Origin: Herminiimonas sp.
GTDB taxonomy: Bacteria > Pseudomonadota > Gammaproteobacteria > Burkholderiales > Burkholderiaceae
Assembly: GCA_014377155.1 (NCBI GenBank)
Contig: JACMQD010000153.1
Span: 1 to 31,605, forward strand
Length of the DNA stretch: 31,605 bases
Direction: 5' to 3'
Shown here: positions 16,319 to 23,751 of the stretch, piece after piece
Position numbering within the stretch: the first letter of the stretch is position 1
Layout of the letters: every line of letters begins with the position of its first letter
The notes under the pieces: generated by a model
Seen by the model: the letters and a program-made list of their open reading frames with translations, nothing else
Databases searched by the model: none
What the model was told of the DNA's origin: nothing
Made by a program: the position numbers and the translations under genes

Positions 16319-17028
16319 GCCGGTGCTCCGCGCAACTTACCTGCTTTATCGCCCTGATCGATCGACAGCGCAACGGCCGCACGCAACGCCTTGATCTGGC
16401 TGTTCAAGCTGAGGTCGATCACTCCCTGGTCGCTTTCGACGAGGCATGCACCCTCCGAAAGTCTCTCGTCGGCTGCAACTTCAATCAGCTTTCCCAGCGC
16501 GGAGTTTTTTGCGAGCTCGCGCAGTGCGGTTTCGGCATAGGCAAGCTCATTCGGACAGACTCGGACCGTGACATAGCGCACATCCTGCATCGACTTAGAA
16601 AGTGTCCTGAGTACCTGCCGGTAAGTTCCTTGCGAATCCTGAAGCGGTACGATCTTCTCGACTGCGGCTAATACAATGCGCGCCATTCTTTCGCGCTGCT
16701 GGCGTAGCTGCTTGTGCGTTTCCACACTCGATTTCAACAGCGCATCTGCCCAGTCGTCGATCGCGCACTGACGGGCAGACTCGTACGCTTCATCGTAAAG
16801 ACGGAGGGCACTTTCTTCGGCATCTTGCGTGACCTGTGAAGCCTGTTCACACGCCGCCTCCAGGATTCGCTCGGCCTGTTGCCTTGCCTCATCGAGAATC
16901 GCTAATCGCTGCGCTTCAATCGACCGAAAGGATTCATCGAGCGCACCCACGTGGAGCCACGCATCGCGACGAATAATTCCGTCTGGAACTGCGATGCCGT
17001 TTTTGTCCTGTCTTAGCCAGACAACCAT
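16315..17028 (-). CDS. sctL: SctL/HrpB5-like ATPase regulator
   Basis: SctL belongs to the FliH/YscL family of stator proteins that bind and hold SctN in the sorting platform. The protein (237 residues from 17028) has a long charged helix at about residues 35-110, rich in Glu, Ala, Gln and Arg. It ends in the compact FliH-like domain, which contains the conserved segment LSEGACLVESDQGVIDLSL near the C-terminus. Two starts exist: 17046 and 17028. The latter has GGAG at the right distance and matches the short MVVWLRQ N-terminus, so I chose it. It overlaps the end of sctK by 16 bases. Confidence 0.92.
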   Translation of the reverse strand: MVVWLRQDKNGIAVPDGIIRRDAWLHVGALDESFRSIEAQRLAILDEARQQAERILEAACEQASQVTQDAEESALRLYDEAYESARQCAIDDWADALLKSSVETHKQLRQQRERMARIVLAAVEKIVPLQDSQGTYRQVLRTLSKSMQDVRYVTVRVCPNELAYAETALRELAKNSALGKLIEVAADERLSEGACLVESDQGVIDLSLNSQIKALRAAVALSIDQGDKAGKLRGAPA

Positions 17029-17624
17029 TTGATCTCCGGAAAACATACATGCGTCTCAAGCAGAAATTCCTCGAATTCCGCTTCATTCCACGACGAACAC
17101 ACCTGCTCCAGATGAACCGGCAGTGCGACGCGCATGAAGTCCAGAAGCGGCTTACGGGATCCGACACAAATCGCGTTGAGTGCGCCAAACGCTTCCGCCG
17201 TGAGACTACTTACGGACAGGTCTGACGTTTCTGGCTTGACCCTACATATCAGCCTGCTGCGCATCACTCTATCGAGCACCGACGTTCCCACCACGGTTTG
17301 CAATTTTCTGACAACCGTACCGTCGATGCAGCGTCGTAATTCCTCCTGGTGCCGTAAGAGTGCGGTTGCACACAGGACCTTTTGTAATTCCAACGGCTTG
17401 AGGAGGACCAGTCGATCCACCACTCTCGAAAAAGAAGGCCCTTGTTGATCCGCACTTGACGCATGCTGTAGAAGTCGATGACTCCACCGTAAGCGATCAC
17501 CAACCGGGATCGCATCACAACCCCATGACACATCAAACAGCGCCTCCGGCAGCGTAATTCGCTCGTGCAGCAGAGCGTAGTAATCTGCAAGCGAATCTTG
17601 AGTGTTGGCGGTAGACGTGTTCAT
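17013..17624 (-). CDS. sctK: SctK/HrpB4-like sorting-platform protein
   Basis: This 203-residue soluble protein lies between sctJ and sctL, the exact position of hrpB4 in Ralstonia and Xanthomonas. HrpB4 is the Hrp2 counterpart of SctK, which connects the SctD ring to the SctQ pods. The protein is Leu/Arg-rich and helical with no motif I can name. The frame runs open to 17759, inside sctJ. I chose the ATG at 17624, which begins MNTSTANTQD and lies 8 bases after the sctJ stop. Confidence comes mainly from synteny. Confidence 0.78.
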   Translation of the reverse strand: MNTSTANTQDSLADYYALLHERITLPEALFDVSWGCDAIPVGDRLRWSHRLLQHASSADQQGPSFSRVVDRLVLLKPLELQKVLCATALLRHQEELRRCIDGTVVRKLQTVVGTSVLDRVMRSRLICRVKPETSDLSVSSLTAEAFGALNAICVGSRKPLLDFMRVALPVHLEQVCSSWNEAEFEEFLLETHVCFPEIKWLSG

Positions 17625-17632
17625 GAATACGG

Positions 17633-18529
17633 TCACTTCTTCCGGCCGAGCATTGCGCGCACCCGCTCGGTGACCGAGGTATAAAAGCGCACGACAGTCC
17701 CAAAGAACTTCCGGGGTCCGGAATCGGCACTCGATTCCGAAACTGGTCCCTTGCGCCAAAAGAAAAATCCGAGCAGCCCGAGAACCAACACCACGGCCGC
17801 GCCGCGCATTTGCTTCGCCCAGCTTTCCTCCGCTTTTTTCATGGCGGATTGGCCCGACAGCGGCACACCCGACGACTGCGCTCCCGGTCCTGTTGATGCG
17901 CCCGATGCCTGCACAACGGATTTTTCCGGCGCCGCGGGTACCAGAGTCACGTTTACATTTTCATACTTGAGTCCTTCTACACTGTTGACCACAAGGTTTT
18001 TGACCGAGGGCACGAGAAGGGACACATTGGATTCGGGCCGGTATTTCACGAATACCGAGGCCGACGCCGGCTTGACCTTTGCGGCAAGCGGATCATTGTT
18101 GGGGAGCACGATGTGGACGCGCGCGACGACCACACCGTCAATTTGCGAAAGCGTCTGCGACAATTCCTGGGTAACGCCATAAATGAACCGCACCCTCTCC
18201 TCGGTGGGAGTCGAGATCAGTCCATCCTTCTTGAAAATCTCGCCGAGATTGTTATAGCGCTGTTGCGGCAAGCCGCGCGCCTTCAGCGCAATCATCGCCG
18301 CACCGATCTGGTGCTCATCCACGGCGACCGACCAGGTCTTGCCGTTGTCGCCGGATTTCTTCGATGCCGGTATGCCCGCCTCGCTGAGTGCGCCAATCAT
18401 GTCGTTGACGTCCGTCTCGGTCTGCCGCGAGAACAGGTCCTGTTCACACGCCGTCAGCATGAGAAGCAAAGCGATAACAGCCAGCCAACGCGACAGACGC
18501 CCAGGACCTGCAGGGCGTGAGGTATTCAT
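17633..18529 (-). CDS. sctJ: SctJ/HrcJ inner-membrane ring lipoprotein
   Basis: SctJ is the YscJ/PrgK/FliF-like lipoprotein that builds the inner-membrane ring. The N-terminus has a hydrophobic signal ending in the lipobox LTAC, with C28 as the lipidated cysteine. Two ring-building motif domains follow (about 35-85 and 105-205), with the conserved GLPQQRYNNLGEIF and VARVHIVLPNNDPL segments. A single membrane helix lies at about 242-258 before a short basic tail. Length (298 residues) is slightly above average for HrcJ because of a Gly/Ser-rich linker around 212-230. The ATG follows the sctI stop without a gap. Confidence 0.96.
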   Translation of the reverse strand: MNTSRPAGPGRLSRWLAVIALLLMLTACEQDLFSRQTETDVNDMIGALSEAGIPASKKSGDNGKTWSVAVDEHQIGAAMIALKARGLPQQRYNNLGEIFKKDGLISTPTEERVRFIYGVTQELSQTLSQIDGVVVARVHIVLPNNDPLAAKVKPASASVFVKYRPESNVSLLVPSVKNLVVNSVEGLKYENVNVTLVPAAPEKSVVQASGASTGPGAQSSGVPLSGQSAMKKAEESWAKQMRGAAVVLVLGLLGFFFWRKGPVSESSADSGPRKFFGTVVRFYTSVTERVRAMLGRKK

Positions 18530-18955
18530 CTACTGGTTTCTCATCAAGGTCTCGATCCCCTTGCCCGCGCTTTTTCCAAAATTTCCTGCCACGTTGAACT
18601 GGGTCGTCGTGATGGCGATCTTCATGGTCATTTCATTTCCAAATGCCACGACTTCCGCCATCGACATGTGCGGCGCCATCTGCAGCATGTCCCGGCCGGA
18701 CTGCAGCAAGTCACGCATGTCCGCATTCTGGGTTGCGGCAAACTTCTCGATCATCGACGGAGCGCCAGTACTTGAGACGGGATCGATCTTCAGTACGGTG
18801 CCATTGGCGTTTGACGACATCAAGGCCGAAAACTCAAGCTTGTCTGCTTCCTGCGACTGCGTAATGCTATTTGCATCATCAGACCGCATCGATTCGTCGG
18901 AGGGATGCCAACCGCGCTCGCTCAGCGAAGTCTGCTCCGTAACGGGCGTAATCAT
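18530..18955 (-). CDS. sctI: SctI/HrpB2-like inner rod protein
   Basis: This 141-residue protein is encoded directly before sctJ, as hrpB2 is in other Hrp2 clusters. The N-terminal half is polar and probably unstructured. The C-terminal 50 residues are helical and end in the recognisable rod-type sequence TQFNVAGNFGKSAGKGIETL followed by MRNQ. HrpB2 is an early secreted substrate required for pilus assembly and is the rod/inner adapter of the needle. AGGA precedes the ATG at 18955. Confidence 0.85.
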   Translation of the reverse strand: MITPVTEQTSLSERGWHPSDESMRSDDANSITQSQEADKLEFSALMSSNANGTVLKIDPVSSTGAPSMIEKFAATQNADMRDLLQSGRDMLQMAPHMSMAEVVAFGNEMTMKIAITTTQFNVAGNFGKSAGKGIETLMRNQ

Positions 18956-18963
18956 ATGTCGTC

Positions 18964-19434
18964 CTACACTGCAAGATAGTTCAAGAATTGGCTATTCGAT
19001 TCGTGCGCAGCAGACTGCGTATGCTTAGCCTCTTCTGCGACTGAAATAACGGCAGCGCTCTCCTCTTTTCCAAGAAGAATACGTGCCAGATTGTGGGCAT
19101 ATTTAGACGACACATCTTCTTTTTCCAGGGATTGCATCGCATGCCAATGCCAAGTCGGGTCACCTGTTAGCCGAAGACAAAGTGCCATCATCACGTACCA
19201 TTTGCTGGTCTCCGACGGCGTCCCCAGATATGTCTGCAGTGCCTCACGCACGAAGCCGCGCTTGATTGCAATGTACGATGCGAACTCGTCCAGACCTTGC
19301 AGCTCAGGACTCAGGACGCGTATAGCATTCAAAAGCTTTTCAGCATTGTCGAGCTCATTGTCCTGAATGCCTTGGCTAAGAATTGAAATCAGCGCCTGTA
19401 TCAGGTCGCGTCGGACCAGCGGAACGGTAGTCAT
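18964..19434 (-). CDS. hrpB1: HrpB1/HrpK-family T3SS protein
   Basis: This is a 156-residue cytoplasmic/periplasmic helical protein of the HrpB1/HrpK family, which has TPR-like repeats. Recognisable elements are the N-terminal LIQALISILSQGIQDNELDN segment, ELQGLDEF, and the WHWHAMQSL stretch at about 97-105. In Xanthomonas HrpB1 binds peptidoglycan and is essential for secretion. It lies just before hrpB2 as usual. The frame allows an ATG at 19443, but a GGA with better spacing precedes the ATG at 19434, so I use the latter. The difference is three residues. Confidence 0.85.
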   Translation of the reverse strand: MTTVPLVRRDLIQALISILSQGIQDNELDNAEKLLNAIRVLSPELQGLDEFASYIAIKRGFVREALQTYLGTPSETSKWYVMMALCLRLTGDPTWHWHAMQSLEKEDVSSKYAHNLARILLGKEESAAVISVAEEAKHTQSAAHESNSQFLNYLAV

Positions 19435-19493
19435 AAGTGCCATCCATTACGGTGTAAATAAAAGAGCTACACGAAGTCAAGTCGATTCAACTA

Positions 19494-19859
19494 TCACTGT
19501 TGGACAAAACCTTTTCCCATTTCCTTGATGAATTTTGCAAAACCTTCCACGAGCGTTTTCGTCAAATTTAATTGCCCCATGACGAGTTGCACATGATTGG
19601 TTTCCGCGGTCAACGCTGCCATTCCAGCGAGAAATCCTTCGGTTGTCGCAGCTGAGGCCAAACCTGTCGCCGTCGCCTCACCCGCGGCGGCACCCATCAC
19701 CGCCGCCGAGGTCCCCGTACCAACTGCGCCACCCGCTACTGCGCCGAGTCCGGCGCCAGCGCCGGCAACCGCAACTCCACCGCCGGCAGCGGCAGCGGCA
19801 CTGCCCTTACCGGGGGTCGGGTCGGCACTTGGTTTAACCGCCAGTTGATTTTTAGGCAT
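19494..19859 (-). CDS. Small Ala/Gly-rich protein, candidate Hrp pilus/needle subunit
   Basis: The product is a 121-residue protein with three zones. A polar N-terminus starts MPKNQLAVKPSADP and resembles a secretion signal. A long Ala/Gly/Val-rich hydrophobic stretch covers about residues 20-70. A charged amphipathic C-terminal helix ends in KFIKEMGKGFVQQ, reminiscent of the C-terminal helix of needle subunits. TTGGAG lies 6 bases before the ATG at 19859, a strong site. In Xanthomonas the order hrcD-hrpD6-hrpE places the pilin gene two genes after sctD, and here the order is sctD, 65-aa ORF, 77-aa ORF, this gene. I do not recognise the sequence itself. A pilin role is inference, and a membrane-active secreted protein is the alternative. 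Confidence 0.7.
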   Translation of the reverse strand: MPKNQLAVKPSADPTPGKGSAAAAAGGGVAVAGAGAGLGAVAGGAVGTGTSAAVMGAAAGEATATGLASAATTEGFLAGMAALTAETNHVQLVMGQLNLTKTLVEGFAKFIKEMGKGFVQQ

Positions 19860-19907
19860 GAAATTCTCCAATAAGCGTCAAGGTTGTAAATGCGTTACGA
19901 ATACGCG

Positions 19908-19933
19908 GAACTTTCAAGATGCATCGAAAGTTC
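19908..19933. repeat. Perfect 8-bp inverted repeat in the leader of the 121-residue ORF
   Basis: GAACTTTC (19908-19915) and GAAAGTTC (19926-19933) flank a 10-base loop, 48 bases upstream of the ATG at 19859. No T-run follows on the minus strand, so it is not an intrinsic terminator. It could stabilise a processed transcript for the highly translated gene below it. Confidence 0.5.
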
Positions 19934-19968
19934 GTTTGTAAGCGCCGTGAAAAAAGCCCGGTTCCCAG

Positions 19969-20202
19969 TCAGCTCGCCTCCCACCATTTTTCGATGATTT
20001 GCTGCGACGCCTGGATCCCGATTGCCGCCTGCTCGAATCTTGCCCCGTCCGCAGAATCGGAGGTCGTTCGATCCGTGCACTCCTTGACTGCTTGCTCAAG
20101 GCACTCCATTACCTCTTCCAGTCGCACCGTTTTCTTGAGCGTCTCCTTGTTTTCCAAAGCCGCCAGCTTTTGCAGGACGCCATCATCAAGAGATTCGAAC
20201 AT
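19969..20202 (-). CDS. Small helical acidic protein, HrpD6-like by position
   Basis: The predicted protein has 77 residues, is acidic, and is almost entirely helical apart from a Ser/Asp linker around residues 46-52. It begins MFESLDDGVLQKLAALE and ends with a Trp-Trp pair (IIEKWWEAS). A very strong GGAGG lies 6 bases before the ATG at 20202. There is no recognisable domain. In Xanthomonas a similarly small protein, HrpD6, is encoded between hrcD and the pilin gene hrpE, so a role as an export-control protein or pilus-subunit chaperone is plausible. That is an inference from size and order. Confidence 0.7.
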   Translation of the reverse strand: MFESLDDGVLQKLAALENKETLKKTVRLEEVMECLEQAVKECTDRTTSDSADGARFEQAAIGIQASQQIIEKWWEAS

Positions 20203-20300
20203 GATTCACCTCCATTTTTCAGTTGCACGAAGACCCAGCGTTTTACGCGATGTGGAATGACAGCTTGTCAGCTGACGACTCACGGATCAGCTACCCCGGA

Positions 20301-20498
20301 CTACATTCCGCCCTTCGGCTCGTCATCATCGTCATCCGAAGGCTCGTTGAATTTTTTTATCTCAGCGTCGGTAGCATTTTTTGCAGGTGCAATTGCGACG
20401 TTATAGCAAAGGTTCTGGGCAGACTCTAACTGCGATGAATCCAATCCGCTAAAAATACCGGGTCCACCTGCGGGGGACGTTGGGGAAATAGCACCCAT
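20301..20498 (-). CDS. 65-residue Pro/Asp-rich protein of unknown function
   Basis: This small ORF follows sctD and has an excellent AAGGAG 6 bases before its ATG at 20498. The peptide starts MGAISPTSPAGGPGIFSG, which is Ser/Pro/Gly-rich and unstructured like many type III secretion signals. A short helix with one Cys follows, and the tail carries a run of five Asp near residues 55-59. I recognise no family. Its place inside the sct operon and its strong ribosome binding site suggest a structural or secreted component made in quantity. Confidence 0.65.
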   Translation of the reverse strand: MGAISPTSPAGGPGIFSGLDSSQLESAQNLCYNVAIAPAKNATDAEIKKFNEPSDDDDDEPKGGM

Positions 20499-20508
20499 GT
20501 AATTCTCC

Positions 20509-20530
20509 TTTTTTAATAAGTCTTAAAAAA
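20509..20530. repeat. AT-only inverted repeat abutting the Shine-Dalgarno of the 65-residue ORF
   Basis: TTTTTTAA (20509-20516) and TTAAAAAA (20523-20530) form an 8-pair AU-only stem in the minus-strand transcript, with a 6-base loop. The 3' arm runs into the AAGGAG site (20505-20510), so pairing could partly mask ribosome binding. Confidence 0.45.
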
Positions 20531-20632
20531 ATAACTGTCCAGGTTCGCGTTCCAAAGTGCTTGAATCTTTATCCAGCTGTCCTATTCCGTTCTTTCGTTG
20601 GCTTTTCAAGATTTCATCAGACTCAGCCAAGA

Positions 20633-21577
20633 TCAGTGCGCAATAAAATACTTCGTTCCGTCCGCCGCGATCTTGAACTGATATCCATTCTTCATCCGTG
20701 CGTCCTCGAACTCGGCGTCGGAATCCGCATCTTGTCTCGGCTCGACGAACGAAAGTGAGGTAACTAGCGGACCAAGGTCCTCTTTCAACTTCGCCAGATC
20801 GATCTTCTGGCGCATGGCGGCGGTCACCTCACCGCCAATCTCAAAACGGCCACCATGAATATGGCGCACGATAATCCCCGGCTGTGCAATCGCCTGCGTG
20901 ATTGCCTGTGATATTTCGCTCTCGAGGGCGTACCGTTGCTGAATGGTTACGCCTTTTATCGCAGCCAGCCGGATTGCAATATCTTTCTTGTCTGCATCCT
21001 GCTGCACTAATCCCGACACAATGATCACGCCAGCGTCTTCCACTACCTTGATTCCTGGAAATCGCAACTTGCCAACCGCACCCCGGACTTTTTCCAAGGG
21101 ACTTTCGGCTGCAGCACTCGCTACAGGCGTTTTTGCCACGCCGCTTTGCACCGACAACGCCGACGCTGCTGCAGCCGCTATGATCACGATGCCCGCCACC
21201 GCCCACCGGCTCTTTCCTTGGCGCTTCTCAAGAACAGGAGCCGCCGGCACGAGCATTTTCTTCATCAACTCCAAGTCGCTGAGCCTTTGACTACCGCCAT
21301 CTCCGGGGCTAACAGCGACAACAATTTGCCCGATCGCTCTGGGCTCATCGATTCCGAACGGATCGGCCAGAGCCGAATCGTCAAATCGGACCACGTACGC
21401 AGCATCGCAAACATGCGAGACTGAAAACTGCGAGCGAAGAAAGGTCCAGTCAGAGATTACGATGTCACATCCGGCGTCTGAACCAATGACGTAATCTCCT
21501 TGAGCTAACGATATCTCTGCGCCCGCGTGGGTACCCGTCAGAATGCGAAGCCGTAATGGATGCGCCGAATCGATCAT
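20633..21577 (-). CDS. sctD: SctD/HrpD5-like inner-membrane ring protein
   Basis: SctD (YscD/HrcD, HrpD5 in Xanthomonas) forms the outer of the two inner-membrane rings and connects to SctC. The product has 314 residues. A cytoplasmic FHA-like domain at about 8-90 contains the LAQGDYVIGSDAGCDIVI segment. A single transmembrane helix is at about 124-144, and a periplasmic part carries BON/ring-building repeats at about 160-290. The ATG at 21577 overlaps the sctC stop (ATGA). In Xanthomonas and Ralstonia this gene is in the hrpD operon after hpaA. Here it sits next to sctC at the head of operon 1. Confidence 0.9.
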   Translation of the reverse strand: MIDSAHPLRLRILTGTHAGAEISLAQGDYVIGSDAGCDIVISDWTFLRSQFSVSHVCDAAYVVRFDDSALADPFGIDEPRAIGQIVVAVSPGDGGSQRLSDLELMKKMLVPAAPVLEKRQGKSRWAVAGIVIIAAAAASALSVQSGVAKTPVASAAAESPLEKVRGAVGKLRFPGIKVVEDAGVIIVSGLVQQDADKKDIAIRLAAIKGVTIQQRYALESEISQAITQAIAQPGIIVRHIHGGRFEIGGEVTAAMRQKIDLAKLKEDLGPLVTSLSFVEPRQDADSDAEFEDARMKNGYQFKIAADGTKYFIAH

Positions 21578-23382
21578 TTTTTTTCTGCAAATTTCAAAGG
21601 AGTCGCACTTTTGTTCTGCGGATCACTTGGAAAATCCTGTGGGCGAAATTTCTCGCTCTGCCCGGCAGCGGGGCGTGCCGGTACCTCCGGTCTGATACCG
21701 TTACGGAGCGCGAGCGAAATCACGCGCGGCGTGATGAGGAAGAGCCGCTCACGTCGGGACGCTTGATCCTCCGTCGTTCTGAACAAAGCACCGAAGAGGG
21801 GTATCTGTGATAACCCGGGAAGGCCTGCCTGTGTCGTACTGTCCGACTCCGACGAAATCCCACCGATGAGTAGTCCCTCGCCTTCTGCCACGTATGCCTC
21901 GGTCGAAATTTCAGTACGCTTGACGATCGGGATCTGATCGACGGTGTTCGTGTCGAAGCTTCCATCCTGAATTGACAGTGCCATCTTGACCGCCTTGATT
22001 CCATCGACCATCACCTTCCGAGGAATAACCTCTATTTGCGTTCCCGTTTGCAGAGAATAAAGGTTTGTGCTCAAGTTCCCAGCAACCCGGACGGATGCAG
22101 TCCGCGTGTCCTTCATCGACGCGACACGGTTCGTCACGCCAACAACGCGTGGTCTGGCAACCACCCTCGCTCGTCCCTGTTGCTGTAGCGCATTCACCGT
22201 AAGTAAAAGCTGTCGACTCAGATTCGCTGACAGTGTGGTCAACTGAAAAACACTTCCGGCAACAGCAGCGAGTGCTGGCGGAGAATCATATCCAGCGGAA
22301 GTCGAGCGATTATTCACTTGCCAGTTGACGCCAAAGGAGGCCACATCATCATGGCGAACATCGATGATCGTTGCTTCCAGTTCAATCAAGTCAGAAGACA
22401 CATCGAGTTGCCGGATCAAGTCCGCATAGATCGTCATTCGATGAGGTAATCCCATGACGATGACAGCATTGTTAGCGTCATCCGATGTAAATACCGGCCG
22501 ATCATCGTCCAGGGGAATCGGCGTGATTGGAGTTGCGGTCCTAGCACTGCCCCGGTCGGCGCCGTTTGGTGCCAGAGAAAATGCGGACGCCATTGCGCCA
22601 AGCGTCTTGTCGCTCCTCTCTGCGAGTTTCGCCTGCGTTGCGCCCCCGTCGGAACTTGCGCCGTACAGCGCACTCATTGGGCTCATTGCTATCGGACCCG
22701 ATGGCGAATTTGGGCCCGCTCCTTGTGCATCAGGTTTCCCGGCATTGCCGTACACCTGGTTCAGCATGCTGACCATGCCAGTCACGGTCGCACCACCAAC
22801 CGTCTGGTCACTGGCGGCCGCATACTTGAGCGGGAAAACTCGGACGACGCGACGCCCTTCCTCGCGGCCGCGTTGAGCGATTGCATCGACCATCGAATCG
22901 ATCAATTCAATATGCCGCGGCGGCCCGGAGACAACCAGGGTTTTCTCTTGGGCATCAAAGCGAAGCGGGAATCTTTTGTCGCCTAACTTTAGTGATTGAA
23001 GCAATCGATCGATACGGTCTGCTCCGAAATCCCGTAGAAACAGCACTTTGCTTTGATTAGCTTTTGCGGGATAGACGAACAGTCCGTTTCCATCGAAGTA
23101 CCAGCTTAAACCATAGGCACTTGCCATCAAATCAAGGAAGGACGCGGGCGTCAGGTGAAATTTTCCGTTCACCGTGCCGTCAACGCCCTCTGCAATGAAA
23201 ATCGGAAGCTCGAGACTGGCAGCGAAATCCTGCAGCACATCCGGCAACTTCCGCGTTTCTGCCTTGTAAATGAACGTTTTGTGCGGTAGCTCCGCAGCAC
23301 ATAGCGTCTCGGTAAATTGCAATGCTGCAAGCATAGCTAGCGTTGCGGCGAAACGAAGAGTCGATAAAGGGGTAAAGCGCAT
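21574..23382 (-). CDS. sctC: SctC/HrcC outer-membrane secretin
   Basis: SctC forms the outer-membrane secretin ring. The 602-residue protein starts with a signal peptide ending near ETLCA (about residue 21). It has N-terminal secretin domains N0 and N1 in residues 25-180. The C-terminal secretin domain holds the VAEGEGLLIGGISSES stretch and the closing LPGLSQIPLFGALFRT signature. The open frame reaches 23406, but the ATG at 23382 gives a proper signal peptide and lies about 50 bases after a PIP-box start site. It is the first gene of operon 1, unlike the classical Hrp2 arrangement in which hrcC is last in the hrpB operon. Confidence 0.96.
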   Translation of the reverse strand: MRFTPLSTLRFAATLAMLAALQFTETLCAAELPHKTFIYKAETRKLPDVLQDFAASLELPIFIAEGVDGTVNGKFHLTPASFLDLMASAYGLSWYFDGNGLFVYPAKANQSKVLFLRDFGADRIDRLLQSLKLGDKRFPLRFDAQEKTLVVSGPPRHIELIDSMVDAIAQRGREEGRRVVRVFPLKYAAASDQTVGGATVTGMVSMLNQVYGNAGKPDAQGAGPNSPSGPIAMSPMSALYGASSDGGATQAKLAERSDKTLGAMASAFSLAPNGADRGSARTATPITPIPLDDDRPVFTSDDANNAVIVMGLPHRMTIYADLIRQLDVSSDLIELEATIIDVRHDDVASFGVNWQVNNRSTSAGYDSPPALAAVAGSVFQLTTLSANLSRQLLLTVNALQQQGRARVVARPRVVGVTNRVASMKDTRTASVRVAGNLSTNLYSLQTGTQIEVIPRKVMVDGIKAVKMALSIQDGSFDTNTVDQIPIVKRTEISTEAYVAEGEGLLIGGISSESDSTTQAGLPGLSQIPLFGALFRTTEDQASRRERLFLITPRVISLALRNGIRPEVPARPAAGQSEKFRPQDFPSDPQNKSATPLKFAEKK

Positions 23383-23751
23383 ATGGATCTCACGGCAAGT
23401 GACCACTCAAACTGCGGCGTCAACCAGCGACGACGTGTCAAGTATGGTAATTCTTGCAGCGGAAAAGCCATTTCGATGCGAAGCGTTTTACCCTGCAGCG
23501 AAGTGCGGGTGACCGGCAGCGTGCCGGTCCGACCGTTTTATCGGTACACCAAGGATCGTAAAATTAAAGGAAACACCGAATGGCGTTTTATTGCAAGTGG
23601 AGGTAAGGTCGGTCATCAACTGCATTTCCGCAAGAGACGCGGACGAAGCCTCCGGAACCAATTTCGCTCTGTTTAAATTTTTTCTGCACAATTGTAATCA
23701 GCGTTAACGGCGTCAGAACGTTATGAGCTTCAACACGCGCCCCGATGAGGC
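23383..23751. other. 369-base gap upstream of sctC
   Basis: Besides the PIP-box promoter I find no gene here. A 67-codon minus-strand frame overlaps the promoter and has no ribosome binding site. No terminator is evident after the CesT-type chaperone gene, so its transcript may run on toward sctC. Confidence 0.5.
23441..23502 (-). promoter_or_regulatory. Perfect PIP-box promoter of the sctC operon
   Basis: On the minus strand TTCGC (23498-23502), 15 bases, TTCGC (23478-23482), 31 bases and CATACT (23441-23446) fit the plant-inducible-promoter consensus TTCGC-N15-TTCGC-N30-32-YANNNT without a mismatch. The predicted start is near 23434, about 50 bases upstream of sctC. HrpB/HrpX control is inferred. 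Confidence 0.9.

Noticed and set aside
20228..20251. Imperfect PIP-like element (ATCG-N16-TTCG on the minus strand) before the 77-residue ORF.
   Set aside because: The first unit has a mismatch, and a start at the usual distance would lie inside the ORF it should drive.
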